DNA of 45,938 nucleotides from contig JAGUVW010000060.1 of assembly GCA_020062665.1 (NCBI GenBank), positions 1-45,938 of the forward strand, given 5' to 3'. Below the pieces are notes generated by a model, which was not told where the DNA came from, searched no databases, and saw only the letters and a program-made list of their open reading frames with translations. Shown here in pieces: positions 24,285-33,173 of the stretch (position 1 is its first letter; each line of letters opens with the position of its first letter). The translations under genes and the position numbers were made by a program. This DNA comes from Pseudomonadales bacterium (GTDB taxonomy: Bacteria; Pseudomonadota; Gammaproteobacteria; Pseudomonadales; Ketobacteraceae).

Positions 24285-25448
24285 ATGCCGGATCTGTCAC
24301 CCCAGTATGCTTCCGAGCTGGCCGACGATATTTACGTGGTGAAATCAGACCTGACCCGGGGCGATTTCAAGGCCGTGTATGAAGATGACATGGATCTGGA
24401 GGGCTTCGATGCGCCGGCCGGCAAAGGCGCGCTGAAGGGCACCACCGGCGCCTTCGTGTTCATCAAGTCCGAGCACGTCATGGGTGTGGCGGCGATCGGC
24501 AAGGGCGCCTACAAGAATCAGGCGTTCGTGGTGCTGAAGGGTACCGCCAGCCTGCTGGATGCGCTCACCGATGCCAACGCCGGCCTGAAGCGCTTCGCCA
24601 CCGGCGGCTATGTGCACCAGGGCTTTTTCTACACCTTCCAGTCGTTTCTGCCGCACCTCAAGGCGTTCCAGATCAACCTCGGGCAGCACAACATTCACAC
24701 CATCCATTGTGTGGGCCACAGTCTGGGCGGCGCGCTGGCGACCCTGGCGGCCGATTGGCTGCAATCCCTGCTGACCTGTCAGGTGAAGCTGTACACCTTT
24801 GGCAGCCCTCGGGTGGGACTGAATCTGTTCGCCAGTCAGGCCACCCGCTCACTGGGCGCGAGCAATATTTTCCGGGTCTATCACCGCACCGATCCCGTGC
24901 CCATGGTGCCCACCTGGCCGTTTGTCCATGTGCCGGCGGAAGGCGACGACTACCTGATCGATTCCCCCGTGCGCATGGTGCCCTGGCACTACCACAGCAT
25001 GGGCGAGTACAAGAAATCCACCAAGGGGCGGCAGTGGATCGAGATCAAAAACAGCCGGCCGGTGGGCCATCTGGATCAGACCATCGAGAACTGGCTGAAG
25101 TCCAACAGCGTGCTGACGTTCACTGCCAACACGCTGGATCTGCTTAACGCTTCGCTCTGGTACGTGGTGAAGAAAATCATCCATGCCGCCGGTATCGTGC
25201 TGGTGGGCGGTTTCGCCACGACGTTTACGCTGCTCGACCGTCTGGCCTATCTGATGTCCTGTGCGTTCGACATCGGCAAGCAGCTGTCGGAGTGGGTGGT
25301 GTACCTGATCAGGAAGATGGCGCAGTTGCTGGGGATTGTGATCAAGGAAGGCGTCAGCCTGACCCACAGCTTCATCCGCTATGTGTTTGTGCGCCTGCAC
25401 AGCGAGGTGGGTGCGATGATCCGGCAGGCAGGCAAGTTGCTGGAGTGA
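24285..25448 (+). CDS. Class 3 lipase family protein
   Basis: A 387-residue protein. The catalytic domain spans residues 50-240: nucleophile Ser146 in CVGHSLGGALA, Asp203 in HRTDPVPMVP, and His235 or His237 in PWHYHSMGEY. No signal peptide is visible. The last 110 residues form a chain of hydrophobic and amphipathic helices (IIHAAGIVLVGGFATTFTLL and onward) that could insert in or contact a membrane. Class 3 lipases with such tails include bacterial phospholipase effectors, but no VgrG or other secretion gene is near. The preceding DUF6795 gene is likely co-transcribed. Substrate and export are unknown. Confidence 0.85.
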   Translation: MPDLSPQYASELADDIYVVKSDLTRGDFKAVYEDDMDLEGFDAPAGKGALKGTTGAFVFIKSEHVMGVAAIGKGAYKNQAFVVLKGTASLLDALTDANAGLKRFATGGYVHQGFFYTFQSFLPHLKAFQINLGQHNIHTIHCVGHSLGGALATLAADWLQSLLTCQVKLYTFGSPRVGLNLFASQATRSLGASNIFRVYHRTDPVPMVPTWPFVHVPAEGDDYLIDSPVRMVPWHYHSMGEYKKSTKGRQWIEIKNSRPVGHLDQTIENWLKSNSVLTFTANTLDLLNASLWYVVKKIIHAAGIVLVGGFATTFTLLDRLAYLMSCAFDIGKQLSEWVVYLIRKMAQLLGIVIKEGVSLTHSFIRYVFVRLHSEVGAMIRQAGKLLE

Positions 25449-25454
25449 ATCCTG

Positions 25455-25476
25455 GGCGGGAGTGGAAATTCCCGCC
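25455..25476. terminator. Hairpin between convergent genes
   Basis: A 7-bp GC stem GGCGGGA / TCCCGCC with an 8-nt loop in the 43-bp gap between the lipase gene and the phosphofructokinase gene. It lacks a proper T run on either strand, so it is a weak terminator candidate. Confidence 0.4.
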
Positions 25477-25491
25477 GTGTTCTGCTGCGGA

Positions 25492-26757
25492 TCACTTCAT
25501 GCTGAACGGGGTGTTCAGCCGTTTTTCCACCTTCACTTTTTTCAGGCGCGCGATCTGCGGAATGCCGTTCTTGTAGGGCGGATAGCACTCGCCCTGGATC
25601 AGCGGGCGCAGGTATTCCAGGCAGGGTCCGGTGACATCGAAGCCATCCTCGGAAATGAAACTGCGCGGCATTTTCTGCTCCACGTTCGCCACCTGGGACA
25701 GGGGCGCTTCACCCACCGACCAGGAATACTCCGGCCCCGGATTGCGCACGATGGTGGCCATCACCGCGTTCTTGCCGGCCAGGGCGAATTCCACCGCTGC
25801 CTTGCCGACCGCATAAGCCTGCTCGACATCAGTGGCCGAGGCGATATGGCGTGCCGCCCGCTGCAGATAATCCGCCAGTGCCCAGTGGTATTTGTAGCCC
25901 AGCTCGCTCTTGATCATGTGGGCAAGGTACGGCGCCACGCCGCCCAGCTGGGTGTGGCCGAAGGCGTCCTTGCCACCGGAGTCGGCCAGAAAGGTGCCAT
26001 CAGGATTCTGCGCGCCTTCCGACGCCACGATCACGCAGTAGCCGTCACGCTTCACGCTCTCTTTCACTTTGCGCAGAAAGGCTTCCTTGTCGAAGCGGAT
26101 TTCGGGGAACAGGATGATCTGGGGCGGATCGCCGGCCTCTTCCCGCGCCAGGGCGCCGGCCGCGGCGATCCAGCCGGCGTGGCGACCCATCACCTCGATG
26201 ATGAAGATCTTGGTGGAGGTTTCGCACATGGATGCCACGTCGAGGGCGCCTTCACGGGTGGACACGGCCACATACTTGGCCACCGAGCCGAAGCCGGGGC
26301 AGCAGTCGGTGAAGGGCAGGTCGTTGTCGACGGTCTTGGGAATGCCGATGCAGGTGATGGGGTAGCCCATGCGTTCGCTGATCTGGGATACCTTGTTGGC
26401 GGTGTCCTGGGAGTCGCCGCCACCGTTATAGAAGAAATAGCCGATGTCGTGGGCCTTGAACACTTCCACCAGGCGTTCGTATTCCCGTTTGTTTTCCTCG
26501 AATGAACGCAGCTTGTAGCGGCAGGAACCGAAGGCGCCGCCGGGGGTGTGCCTGAGGGCGGCAATGGTCTCGGCAGACTCGCAGCTGGTATCGATCATGT
26601 CTTCGGTGAGCGCGCCGACGATGCCGTTGTGGCCGGCGTAGACCTTGCCAATGCGATCCGGATACTGGCGGGCGGTTTCGATCACGCCGCAGGCGCTGGC
26701 GTTGATCACCGCGGTGACACCACCGGACTGGGCATAGAACGCATTACGTTTTGCCAT
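25492..26757 (-). CDS. Diphosphate-dependent 6-phosphofructokinase
   Basis: A 421-residue PFK-family enzyme. The motif YNGGGDSQDTANK has Asp115 where ATP-dependent enzymes have Gly, and GIPKTVDNDL (138-147) carries Lys instead of the ATP-type Gly; both mark PPi as phosphoryl donor. MGRHAGW binds fructose 6-phosphate. It would run glycolysis or gluconeogenesis reversibly between fructose 6-phosphate and fructose 1,6-bisphosphate. The start at 26757 (MAKRNAFYAQSGG) has GGGGAG six bases upstream; the frame open to 26898 is not family-like. It is divergent from the membrane protein at 26924. Confidence 0.92.
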   Translation of the reverse strand: MAKRNAFYAQSGGVTAVINASACGVIETARQYPDRIGKVYAGHNGIVGALTEDMIDTSCESAETIAALRHTPGGAFGSCRYKLRSFEENKREYERLVEVFKAHDIGYFFYNGGGDSQDTANKVSQISERMGYPITCIGIPKTVDNDLPFTDCCPGFGSVAKYVAVSTREGALDVASMCETSTKIFIIEVMGRHAGWIAAAGALAREEAGDPPQIILFPEIRFDKEAFLRKVKESVKRDGYCVIVASEGAQNPDGTFLADSGGKDAFGHTQLGGVAPYLAHMIKSELGYKYHWALADYLQRAARHIASATDVEQAYAVGKAAVEFALAGKNAVMATIVRNPGPEYSWSVGEAPLSQVANVEQKMPRSFISEDGFDVTGPCLEYLRPLIQGECYPPYKNGIPQIARLKKVKVEKRLNTPFSMK

Positions 26758-26923
26758 TCGGAACTCCCCAACATGGATTGCACGGGCTGAAAACAAGGCG
26801 GGCAGATGGCCCCGGAAACTGGCGGGCATGATATAAGAAACGGCTGTTATTTTCATGCCGGCGTTGTTGGGGTTGCCCCGGATTTGGCACAATGGCACGC
26901 GCTGTATTCGCTAGGAGCTTGAT

Positions 26924-27481
26924 TTGAAACCCCTCTTTGCTTTGTTCTGGCAGATCTGCCGGTTCCGGCGCGGGCCGGAAGACGTTCCCTATGCTCCGGC
27001 GCTGGCTGGGCTGCTGGTGGTGGCGGTGGCGGGACTGGTGGGTGGCAGCGTGCTGATCCTCAACGGCCTGACCCCGCCGCCGTCCAGCCCCGATATTCCC
27101 CAGGTGGCTCCCACTACGCAATTGCTGGTGCAATGGGCGGCGCTGGCGGCCTGGATGACGGTGATGTTCACGCTGCTGCGCTTCAAGGGATTTGGTGCCC
27201 GCTTCACCCAGACTGTGATTGCCGCCCTGGGCACCGATCTGATCATGTTCGCGCCCCAGTTCATCGGTTTTGCCATCATCGCGGTGAACGGGCCGGAATC
27301 GGCTGCCTCGGGCCTGGGCCAGTTCACCGTACTGTTTATCTATATCTGGGATATGCTGATCAAGGGGCACATCTATTCCCGCGCGCTCAATATCAGCCGT
27401 CTGCAGGGCAATCTGCTGTCGCTGGCGCTGTCCTACGGTATCTTTGCCCTGAGCGCGCTGCTGATCCCCCTGCCACGCTAA
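26924..27481 (+). CDS. Small polytopic membrane protein
   Basis: A 185-residue protein with four or five predicted membrane helices: ALAGLLVVAVAGLVGGSVLIL near 27-45, WAALAAWMTVMFTLL near 66-80, LIMFAPQFIGFAIIAV near 100-118, FTVLFIYIWDMLI near 129-141 and LLSLALSYGIFALSALLI near 162-180. A TTG start at 26924 is supported by AGGAG six bases upstream. It ends 26 bp before mpl and is probably co-transcribed with it. I do not recognise the family; a YIP1-like fold is possible but unproven. Confidence 0.75.
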   Translation: MKPLFALFWQICRFRRGPEDVPYAPALAGLLVVAVAGLVGGSVLILNGLTPPPSSPDIPQVAPTTQLLVQWAALAAWMTVMFTLLRFKGFGARFTQTVIAALGTDLIMFAPQFIGFAIIAVNGPESAASGLGQFTVLFIYIWDMLIKGHIYSRALNISRLQGNLLSLALSYGIFALSALLIPLPR

Positions 27482-27506
27482 TCCCGTTTCACGCGAAGGA
27501 GTCACC

Positions 27507-28874
27507 ATGCATCTGCATTTTCTGGGTATCTGCGGCACCTTCATGGGCAGTCTGGCAGTGCTCGCCAAGGCCCAGGGGCACCGGGTGAGCGGATCGGACG
27601 CCAACGTCTATCCCCCCATGAGCACCCAGCTGGAGCAGCAGGGCATCGAGCTGATGGAAGGCTACGATCCCAAGCATCTGGAGCCGGCGCCGGATCTGGT
27701 GATCGTGGGCAACGCCATGTCGCGGGGCAATCCGGCGGTGGAGTACATGCTCAATCGCGGCCTGGCCTACACCAGCGGCCCCCAGTGGCTGCGCGACCAT
27801 GTGCTGCAGGGGCGCTGGGTGATCGGCGTGTCTGGCACCCATGGCAAAACCACCACCACCACCATGGTGACCTGGATTCTGGAACAGGCCGGGCTGGAGC
27901 CGGGCTACCTGATCGGCGGCGTGCCGAAGAATTTCGACGTGTCGGCGCGGCTGGGCAAGGCGCCGTTCTTTGTGATCGAGGCCGACGAATACGACTCCGC
28001 CTTTTTCGACAAGCGCTCCAAGTTCATCCACTACATGCCGCGCACGCTCATCTGCAACAACCTGGAGTTCGATCACGCCGATATTTTTGAAGATGTGAAA
28101 GCGATCCAGAAACAGTTTCACCACGTGGTGCGCACCGTGCCGGGCAACGGCCTGATCATCCATCCGCAGAACGATGTGAATCTGGCAGAAGTGATCGCCA
28201 TGGGCTGCTGGACGCCGGTGGAAGTGATCGGTGAGCGGGGCTGGCAGGCGAAGCTGATCGAGGCCGATGGCTCGGTGTTTGAAGTGAGTTTCGAAGGCAA
28301 GACCTTTGGCACCGTGCGCTGGGACATGACGGGCCAGCACAGCGTTTACAACGGCCTCGCGGCGATTGCGGCGGCGCGCCACGCGGGTGTGAAGCCGGAA
28401 CTGGCGGTGCAGGCACTGAGCAATTTCGGCGGCGTGAAGCGGCGCATGGAAGTGATTGCGCAAGCCGGCGGCGTGACGGTGTACGACGACTTCGCCCACC
28501 ATCCCACCGCGATTCACACCACGCTGGAAGGCCTGCGCAAGCGGGTGAAGGACGGCCGCATCATCGCGGTGATCGAGCCGCGTTCCAATACCATGCGGCT
28601 GGGCGTGCACAAGAGTGCGCTGGCACCGGCGGCCTCCATCGCCGATGAGGTGATCTGGTATCAGCCGCCGGGTCTGAGCTGGGGGCTGGACAGCGTGATC
28701 GCCGCCAGCACAGTGCCGGCGTCGGTGGTGGACAGCATCGAAGGCATCGTGTCCCGCGTGGTGGGGCAGGTGCGTGCGGGGGATCACGTTGTGATCATGA
28801 GCAACGGTGGTTTCGGCGGCATTCATGGCAAAATGGCGGCGGCGTTGCAACAGCGGTTTGCTGGCAAGGCCTGA
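27507..28874 (+). CDS. mpl: UDP-N-acetylmuramate:L-alanyl-gamma-D-glutamyl-meso-diaminopimelate ligase
   Basis: A 455-residue Mur ligase, matching Mpl (about 457) in length. It recycles cell-wall tripeptide by joining it to UDP-MurNAc in the cytoplasm. The N-terminal domain begins MHLHFLGICGTFMGSLA, the ATP-binding loop is GVSGTHGKTTTT (107-118), then EADEYDSAFFDKRSKF, and the C-terminal domain has YDDFAHHPTAI and PRSNTMRLGVHK. AAGGAG precedes the ATG at 27507. It has a membrane protein gene upstream and a small lipoprotein downstream. Confidence 0.97.
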   Translation: MHLHFLGICGTFMGSLAVLAKAQGHRVSGSDANVYPPMSTQLEQQGIELMEGYDPKHLEPAPDLVIVGNAMSRGNPAVEYMLNRGLAYTSGPQWLRDHVLQGRWVIGVSGTHGKTTTTTMVTWILEQAGLEPGYLIGGVPKNFDVSARLGKAPFFVIEADEYDSAFFDKRSKFIHYMPRTLICNNLEFDHADIFEDVKAIQKQFHHVVRTVPGNGLIIHPQNDVNLAEVIAMGCWTPVEVIGERGWQAKLIEADGSVFEVSFEGKTFGTVRWDMTGQHSVYNGLAAIAAARHAGVKPELAVQALSNFGGVKRRMEVIAQAGGVTVYDDFAHHPTAIHTTLEGLRKRVKDGRIIAVIEPRSNTMRLGVHKSALAPAASIADEVIWYQPPGLSWGLDSVIAASTVPASVVDSIEGIVSRVVGQVRAGDHVVIMSNGGFGGIHGKMAAALQQRFAGKA

Positions 28875-28916
28875 TTCTTTCCAGATGTTTTTCTGTTGAA
28901 GTAGCAAGGAGTTTCC

Positions 28917-29165
28917 ATGCGTGTTCTTATTTTGCTGGCGGCCGCCCTGGTTCTGGCTGCCTGCGGCAAACTGACCGAAGCCAACTACGCCAAGCTCAAA
29001 TCCGGCATGACCATCGACGAGGTGGAAGCGGTGATGGGCAGCGCGGATAAATGTGATGAGGCTCTTGGCTTCCGTTCCTGTGAATGGGGCAGCGAGCAGA
29101 AGTACATCCGGGTGAAATATATGGGTGGCAAGGTGATTGCCCTGTCCAAACGCGGGTTGGAGTGA
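28917..29165 (+). CDS. Small BamE/SmpA-like lipoprotein (DUF3862-like)
   Basis: An 82-residue lipoprotein: hydrophobic signal with lipobox LAAC, Cys16 as the lipid anchor, then KLTEANYAKLKSGMTIDEVEAVMG, the usual start of SmpA/OmlA/DUF3862 folds. A cysteine pair (in DKCDEALGFRSC) could form a disulfide in the periplasm. AAGGAG precedes the ATG. The Gly at +2 does not match the Asp that retains lipoproteins in the inner membrane. Function unknown; possibly a cell-envelope role. It is downstream of mpl by 42 bp. Confidence 0.82.
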   Translation: MRVLILLAAALVLAACGKLTEANYAKLKSGMTIDEVEAVMGSADKCDEALGFRSCEWGSEQKYIRVKYMGGKVIALSKRGLE

Positions 29166-29238
29166 TCATAATTTAGGCGGCAAACCGGGGTTGCGCCTGC
29201 TATGCTTGGATAACAGCCCAGGCGAGGGTGGAACCCTT

Positions 29239-29910
29239 ATGACCCGTATCATGGATGCCCAGCGGGACCGGTTGCCCGCGTTGATTCGCAGTGATTTCCG
29301 TCAGACTGCTGCCGAGACCGGCTTGGACAGGCCATCGGAGCGGGTGATGCATGCGATGCAGGAAGTGCCCCGCCACCTGTTCGTGCAAAAGGCGTTTCAG
29401 GATAACGCCTATTCCAATGCACCATTGCCCATCGGCCACGGCCAGACCATCTCCCAACCCTTCATTGTCGCCCTGATGACCGAGCTGCTGGAGCTCAAGC
29501 CGTCGGACCGCGTGCTCGAAATCGGTACCGGTTGCGGGTATCAGAGCGCGATTCTGTCCCTGCTGTGCAAACACATCTATTCCCTGGAAATCGTGCCGGA
29601 GCTGGCCAAGAGTGCGGCGCACCGGCTGGAAAGTCTGGGCTATGAAAATGTGTCGGTACGGCAGGCCGACGGCTATTTCGGCTGGCAGGAAGAAGCGCCG
29701 TTCGACGGCATTCTGGTGGCCGCCACCGCCAATGGCATTCCCGATCCGTTGCTGCAGCAACTGGCGCCCGGCGGCCGCATGGTGATTCCGGTGCGCGAGC
29801 CGGGGGACGCCGAGCGGCTGAAATGGGTGCTGAAGGATGCTGCCGGGCAAGTGGAGGTGCGGGATACCATCGGCGTGCGGTTTGTGCCGCTGACCGGCGG
29901 CGAGCGCTGA
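29239..29910 (+). CDS. pcm: Protein-L-isoaspartate O-methyltransferase
   Basis: A 223-residue SAM-dependent repair enzyme that methylates isoaspartyl residues in damaged proteins. Motifs are PLPIGHGQTISQPFIVALM (63-81), the SAM-binding VLEIGTGCGYQSA (92-104), VRQADGYFGW and APFDGILVAATA, and LAPGGRMVIPV. The ATG at 29239 has GGTGGA upstream; an ATG at 29251 is possible. A frame open from 29137 overlaps the lipoprotein and is not real. It converges with nitH, only 12 bp away, with no hairpin between them. Confidence 0.95.
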   Translation: MTRIMDAQRDRLPALIRSDFRQTAAETGLDRPSERVMHAMQEVPRHLFVQKAFQDNAYSNAPLPIGHGQTISQPFIVALMTELLELKPSDRVLEIGTGCGYQSAILSLLCKHIYSLEIVPELAKSAAHRLESLGYENVSVRQADGYFGWQEEAPFDGILVAATANGIPDPLLQQLAPGGRMVIPVREPGDAERLKWVLKDAAGQVEVRDTIGVRFVPLTGGER

Positions 29911-29922
29911 CTTCCTTTCGCT

Positions 29923-31257
29923 TCAGTTCGCCAGTGCCGCCGCGATGCAGGGATTCATCTTCACCTTGGGCGGCGGCGTTTTCATGCCGGCTTTTTCCAG
30001 CTGCTCCGCAATCATGCTCACCACGTACTGCGCATCCTGATCGATTCCCGAAAAGCGTCCCGAGCCCCAGGTGTACAGCCAGGGCAGGCCGATAAAATAC
30101 AACCCCGGAAAAGTGGTGACGCCACGCTGGTGAGCGGGATAGCCGCGACCGTTGAACACGGGCACGTCGAGCCAGTGATAATCCGGCGCGAAGCCGATGC
30201 ACCAGATCACGTCGGTGATGTTCGAATTTTCCAGATTGAGTAATTCCCTTTCCTGTGCCGGCTGCCAGACCGGTTGGTAGCGGCTGGAGGGCGGTGCGTC
30301 GATGCCGTTGGCGGCGATGAACTGGTCGATGCGTTCGTTGATGCCGTTGTAGGTTTTGTCGGCGCTATCGAGCACCGCCGCGAGATTGGTGGCGAAGCGC
30401 AGCTGGCTGCCATCACAATCCACCAGCTTGCCGTACAACTCCATGCCTTCGGTGGCGAACTTGCGCAGGTCGATATCACGGCCGCCATCGCGCCCGGTGA
30501 CGTAGTGATTGGTGTTGTCGCGCACGCCTTCCTTCAGCGGATGTTCGTGCACGGGCATGTCGTAGTATTTCATGTCGGTGAGCCAGGCTACCACGTCGCG
30601 GCCACGGTAGAAGCGGGCGCAGCGCGGCGCGTCGCCCACCGCCAGAATCACCTTTTTTCCCGCCAGATGCAGATCTTCCGCGATTTGTGCGCCGGATTGC
30701 CCGGAGCCCACCACCAGCACGGCGCCATCACCCAATTGCGCCGGATTTCTGTATTGTTCTGAATGCATCTGCTGGATATGGCGGGGCAGGCGTTCGGCGT
30801 AGCGGGGAATGATGGGCGTCTGGTAGCTGCCGGATGCCACCACCACCTGATCGGCGCTGAAGTAGGCCTTTTGGTTATCAAGCTGACGGCAGGTTTCAAT
30901 CTGGAAGCGTTCGCCATCGTGCCGGATGCGGGTAACGGCGGTGTTTTCCAGCACGGGCGCCTGCACTTTTTCTGCGAACGCATTCAGGTAGTCGATGATT
31001 TCATCCCGCTTCATGAAACCGTGGGGATCGTTGCCCTGATAGGGATGACCCGGCAGCAGGCACTGCCAATTGGGCGTCACCAGGGTGAACGAATCCCAGC
31101 GTTTTTCCTTCCAGGCGTGCATGAGGTGATTTTTCTCCACCACGAGATGATCAATGTTGTGCTGCTGGCAGTAGTAACTGATGGACAGACCGGCCTGGCC
31201 GCCGCCGACGATAAAAACAGGGTAGTGTTGCTGGGATTGTTGAGCGGCGTGTTGCAT
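29923..31257 (-). CDS. nitH: MSMEG_0569-type flavin-dependent oxidoreductase (Nit1C NitH)
   Basis: A 444-residue flavoprotein monooxygenase-like enzyme. FAD motif VFIVGGGQAGLSISYY (14-29), NADPH motif VLVVGSGQSGAQIAEDL, and the late IWCIGFAPDYHWLDVPVF and YFIGLPWLYTWGSGRF. The protein fits the flavin oxidoreductase of the MSMEG_0569 family, found only in the nitrilase (Nit1C) clusters. GGAG lies six bases before the ATG at 31257. It is the last gene of the nitBCDEFGH operon, 66 bp after nitG. The substrate is unknown; a role in oxidising a nitrile-derived intermediate is inference. Confidence 0.88.
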   Translation of the reverse strand: MQHAAQQSQQHYPVFIVGGGQAGLSISYYCQQHNIDHLVVEKNHLMHAWKEKRWDSFTLVTPNWQCLLPGHPYQGNDPHGFMKRDEIIDYLNAFAEKVQAPVLENTAVTRIRHDGERFQIETCRQLDNQKAYFSADQVVVASGSYQTPIIPRYAERLPRHIQQMHSEQYRNPAQLGDGAVLVVGSGQSGAQIAEDLHLAGKKVILAVGDAPRCARFYRGRDVVAWLTDMKYYDMPVHEHPLKEGVRDNTNHYVTGRDGGRDIDLRKFATEGMELYGKLVDCDGSQLRFATNLAAVLDSADKTYNGINERIDQFIAANGIDAPPSSRYQPVWQPAQERELLNLENSNITDVIWCIGFAPDYHWLDVPVFNGRGYPAHQRGVTTFPGLYFIGLPWLYTWGSGRFSGIDQDAQYVVSMIAEQLEKAGMKTPPPKVKMNPCIAAALAN

Positions 31258-31323
31258 GGTGGTCTCCGGTGTTCTGTGTTCTGGAGTCGCGTCCTGGAAA
31301 TGAAAGATCCCGACATCAACGTT

Positions 31324-31605
31324 TCAGGAATGAATGCGCAGCACGGTCACGTTGCCTTGACCGGAAAATCGCGCGGCGGTGGCTTGGATGCGTTGCAGCT
31401 GATCGGCAGCGCTGGAGCAGTAGTAGCCGAATTTCTGTTTCACCCGTTCACTGGCCAGCGTCAGCGCGCTTTCACTGCGGGCGAGAAAATCCGTTAGGGT
31501 GTAAGCAGTTTCCGGCTCGAAAAAATCCGCCACCACGCTGGAGGGCGAGTAGCAGGTTTCCTCGTGGCCGTCGGGCCAGCGCACTTCGAAATAGGTTTCA
31601 GGCAT
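31324..31605 (-). CDS. nitG: MSMEG_0570-type nitrogen starvation response protein (NitG)
   Basis: A 93-residue protein of the small family that accompanies Nit1C clusters. It begins MPETYFEVRWPDGHEETCYSPSSV, then FFEPETAYTLTDFLARSESAL and a C-terminal half with YYCSSA. It has no membrane segment. The first eight bases overlap the end of nitF, so translation is coupled. No biochemical function is known for the family; identification rests on the sequence pattern and position. Confidence 0.85.
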   Translation of the reverse strand: MPETYFEVRWPDGHEETCYSPSSVVADFFEPETAYTLTDFLARSESALTLASERVKQKFGYYCSSAADQLQRIQATAARFSGQGNVTVLRIHS

Positions 31606-32560
31606 GTGGCTTTCTCATGGCAGTGAGCGGCGTGGATTTGATGTCCCAGAACAGATCGCTTGCATCGCCGGCGCGCACCTGGAGCAGGCCGTTGTCGTTG
31701 AGCGTGCCGATAGTGGCGGCGGCGATGTTGCGCTGATGGAAAAGAGCCAACAGCGCGGGTACGTTGGCGGTATCGGCCGCGAGCAGAAAACCGAAACTGG
31801 GAAAACTGGTGAGCCACCGCTGCCATTCCACACTTTCCGGCTTTGGAATGGCGTGCAGATCGACGTCCGCGCCCAGTTGCGAGGATTCCAGCAGCATCAC
31901 GCAGGTGCCTAACAGGCCCGCCTGGCTGATATCTTTTGCGGCGCTGGCCAGTCCGTTTTCGGCAATCATCGGCAACAATGCAATGTCGCCCCGCAGACGC
32001 TCCGGCGGCGCCGTGGTGGCAGCGTTCCAGTTGTTGTAGGGCGGCTGGTAAGCACCGCGCAGATCAATGGCGGCAATCAACATCTGGCCCGGCGTTGCAG
32101 CGAAGGCGTCGAGAATTGTTGTGGCGCGGCCCAGAATCGAAACGGCCAGGCGCGGCTGCGCCGTGCGCAGATTGGTGTGGCCGCCGACGATGGGCACCTG
32201 ATACGCCCGCGACGCCGCCGCCATGCCTCGCAGCACGTCTGCCGTCGCATCGTCATTGCCACCCCACAGGGCGTTGACGATGGCCACCGGCCGTCCACCC
32301 ATGGCAGCGATGTCGCTGATATTCACCATCACGCCGCACCAGCCGGCGAACCAGGGATCACTGCTGACAAATGCATCAATGAAACCTTCACCCGCCAGCA
32401 GATCGAAGCCGTTGCCGTTGGGAATGATTGCGGCGTCGTCACCGTTGGGACACGGCGGTGGAAACGCTTCGCTCAGATGTTGTTGCACCAGCTGGATCTC
32501 GGTTTTGTAGCCGAGGCCTGCGCTGGCGCGCACCGTGTCGAGCAGGTCACTGAGCCACAT
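31598..32560 (-). CDS. nitF: AIR synthase-related protein, Sll0787-type (NitF)
   Basis: About 320 residues of PurM-like fold: PNGDDAAIIPNGNG near the start binds ATP and metal as in AIR synthases, followed by VMVNISDIAAMGGRPVAIVNALW and GGHTNLRTAQPRLAVSILG. It would activate an amide or carboxyl group with ATP; the substrate is unknown. The ATG at 32560 is chosen because it gives the family start (MWLSDLLDTVR); ATG 32572 is possible. It overlaps nitE by 14 bases and nitG by 8, a tightly packed operon. Confidence 0.85.
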   Translation of the reverse strand: MWLSDLLDTVRASAGLGYKTEIQLVQQHLSEAFPPPCPNGDDAAIIPNGNGFDLLAGEGFIDAFVSSDPWFAGWCGVMVNISDIAAMGGRPVAIVNALWGGNDDATADVLRGMAAASRAYQVPIVGGHTNLRTAQPRLAVSILGRATTILDAFAATPGQMLIAAIDLRGAYQPPYNNWNAATTAPPERLRGDIALLPMIAENGLASAAKDISQAGLLGTCVMLLESSQLGADVDLHAIPKPESVEWQRWLTSFPSFGFLLAADTANVPALLALFHQRNIAAATIGTLNDNGLLQVRAGDASDLFWDIKSTPLTAMRKPHA

Positions 32561-33170
32561 GGTGCAGAGCATTCCGTTGGGACGTTGTAGCCTGGGGCAG
32601 ATGCAGCAGACAGGGCGCGATTTCTTCTGGCGCAATGGCGAGCGGACCTTTCAGCGCATAACCGTGGTAGGGCGTGTGACAGGCGGGATAACGCGCCAGA
32701 TCCGCTTCCATCATTACGTGGGGGTGATTGCGCACCTGCAGTGGATAGCGGCTGTGCCAGTGCAGGCGCTGGAACAGTGTTTCGTTCTGCTGCTGCACCT
32801 GGGCAAAAAACTGCGTGCACCCGAGACCATTGGCGCTGCCCACCGCCAGCCGGATCAGTGCTGCGCCAATGCCGGAGCGGTGACGGAATCCCTCTTTTAC
32901 CGCGAGCCGAGAACCCCACCACACACCGGCGCTGTACTGGTGGATGCGCACGGTGCCCACCACCTGATCGGGCCAGCCGCCGTGATTGGCGATGGCCACG
33001 ATGCATTGGGCGTGTGTGTCGATGTCGTCCTGATCGCTGCTATCAAACAAACCCTGCTCATGACAGAACACGTCGCGTCGTAATGCCTGGGCCGCGCGGA
33101 TTTCCCACTCCAGGCTGGCCCACTTGATGGTGAAGTCGGAATGATGTTCGGGAAACTGCAGCACGGTCAT
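32547..33170 (-). CDS. nitE: MSMEG_0567/Sll0786-type GNAT N-acetyltransferase (NitE)
   Basis: A 207-residue acetyltransferase-fold protein. The central GNAT elements are VVGTVRIHQYSAGVWWGSRLAV and the acetyl-CoA loop RHRSGIGAALIRLAVGSAN. The N-terminal ALRRDVFCHEQGLF and the C-terminal PACHTPYHGYALKG are family-specific for the Nit1C set. The start at 33170 is three bases after nitD stops. The acceptor is unknown. Confidence 0.85.
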   Translation of the reverse strand: MTVLQFPEHHSDFTIKWASLEWEIRAAQALRRDVFCHEQGLFDSSDQDDIDTHAQCIVAIANHGGWPDQVVGTVRIHQYSAGVWWGSRLAVKEGFRHRSGIGAALIRLAVGSANGLGCTQFFAQVQQQNETLFQRLHWHSRYPLQVRNHPHVMMEADLARYPACHTPYHGYALKGPLAIAPEEIAPCLLHLPQATTSQRNALHHVAQ

Positions 33171-33173
33171 GGC

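Noticed and set aside
26898-26915. Sigma-54-like TGGCAC before the membrane protein gene
   Set aside because: The -12 TTGC element is missing at the required spacing.
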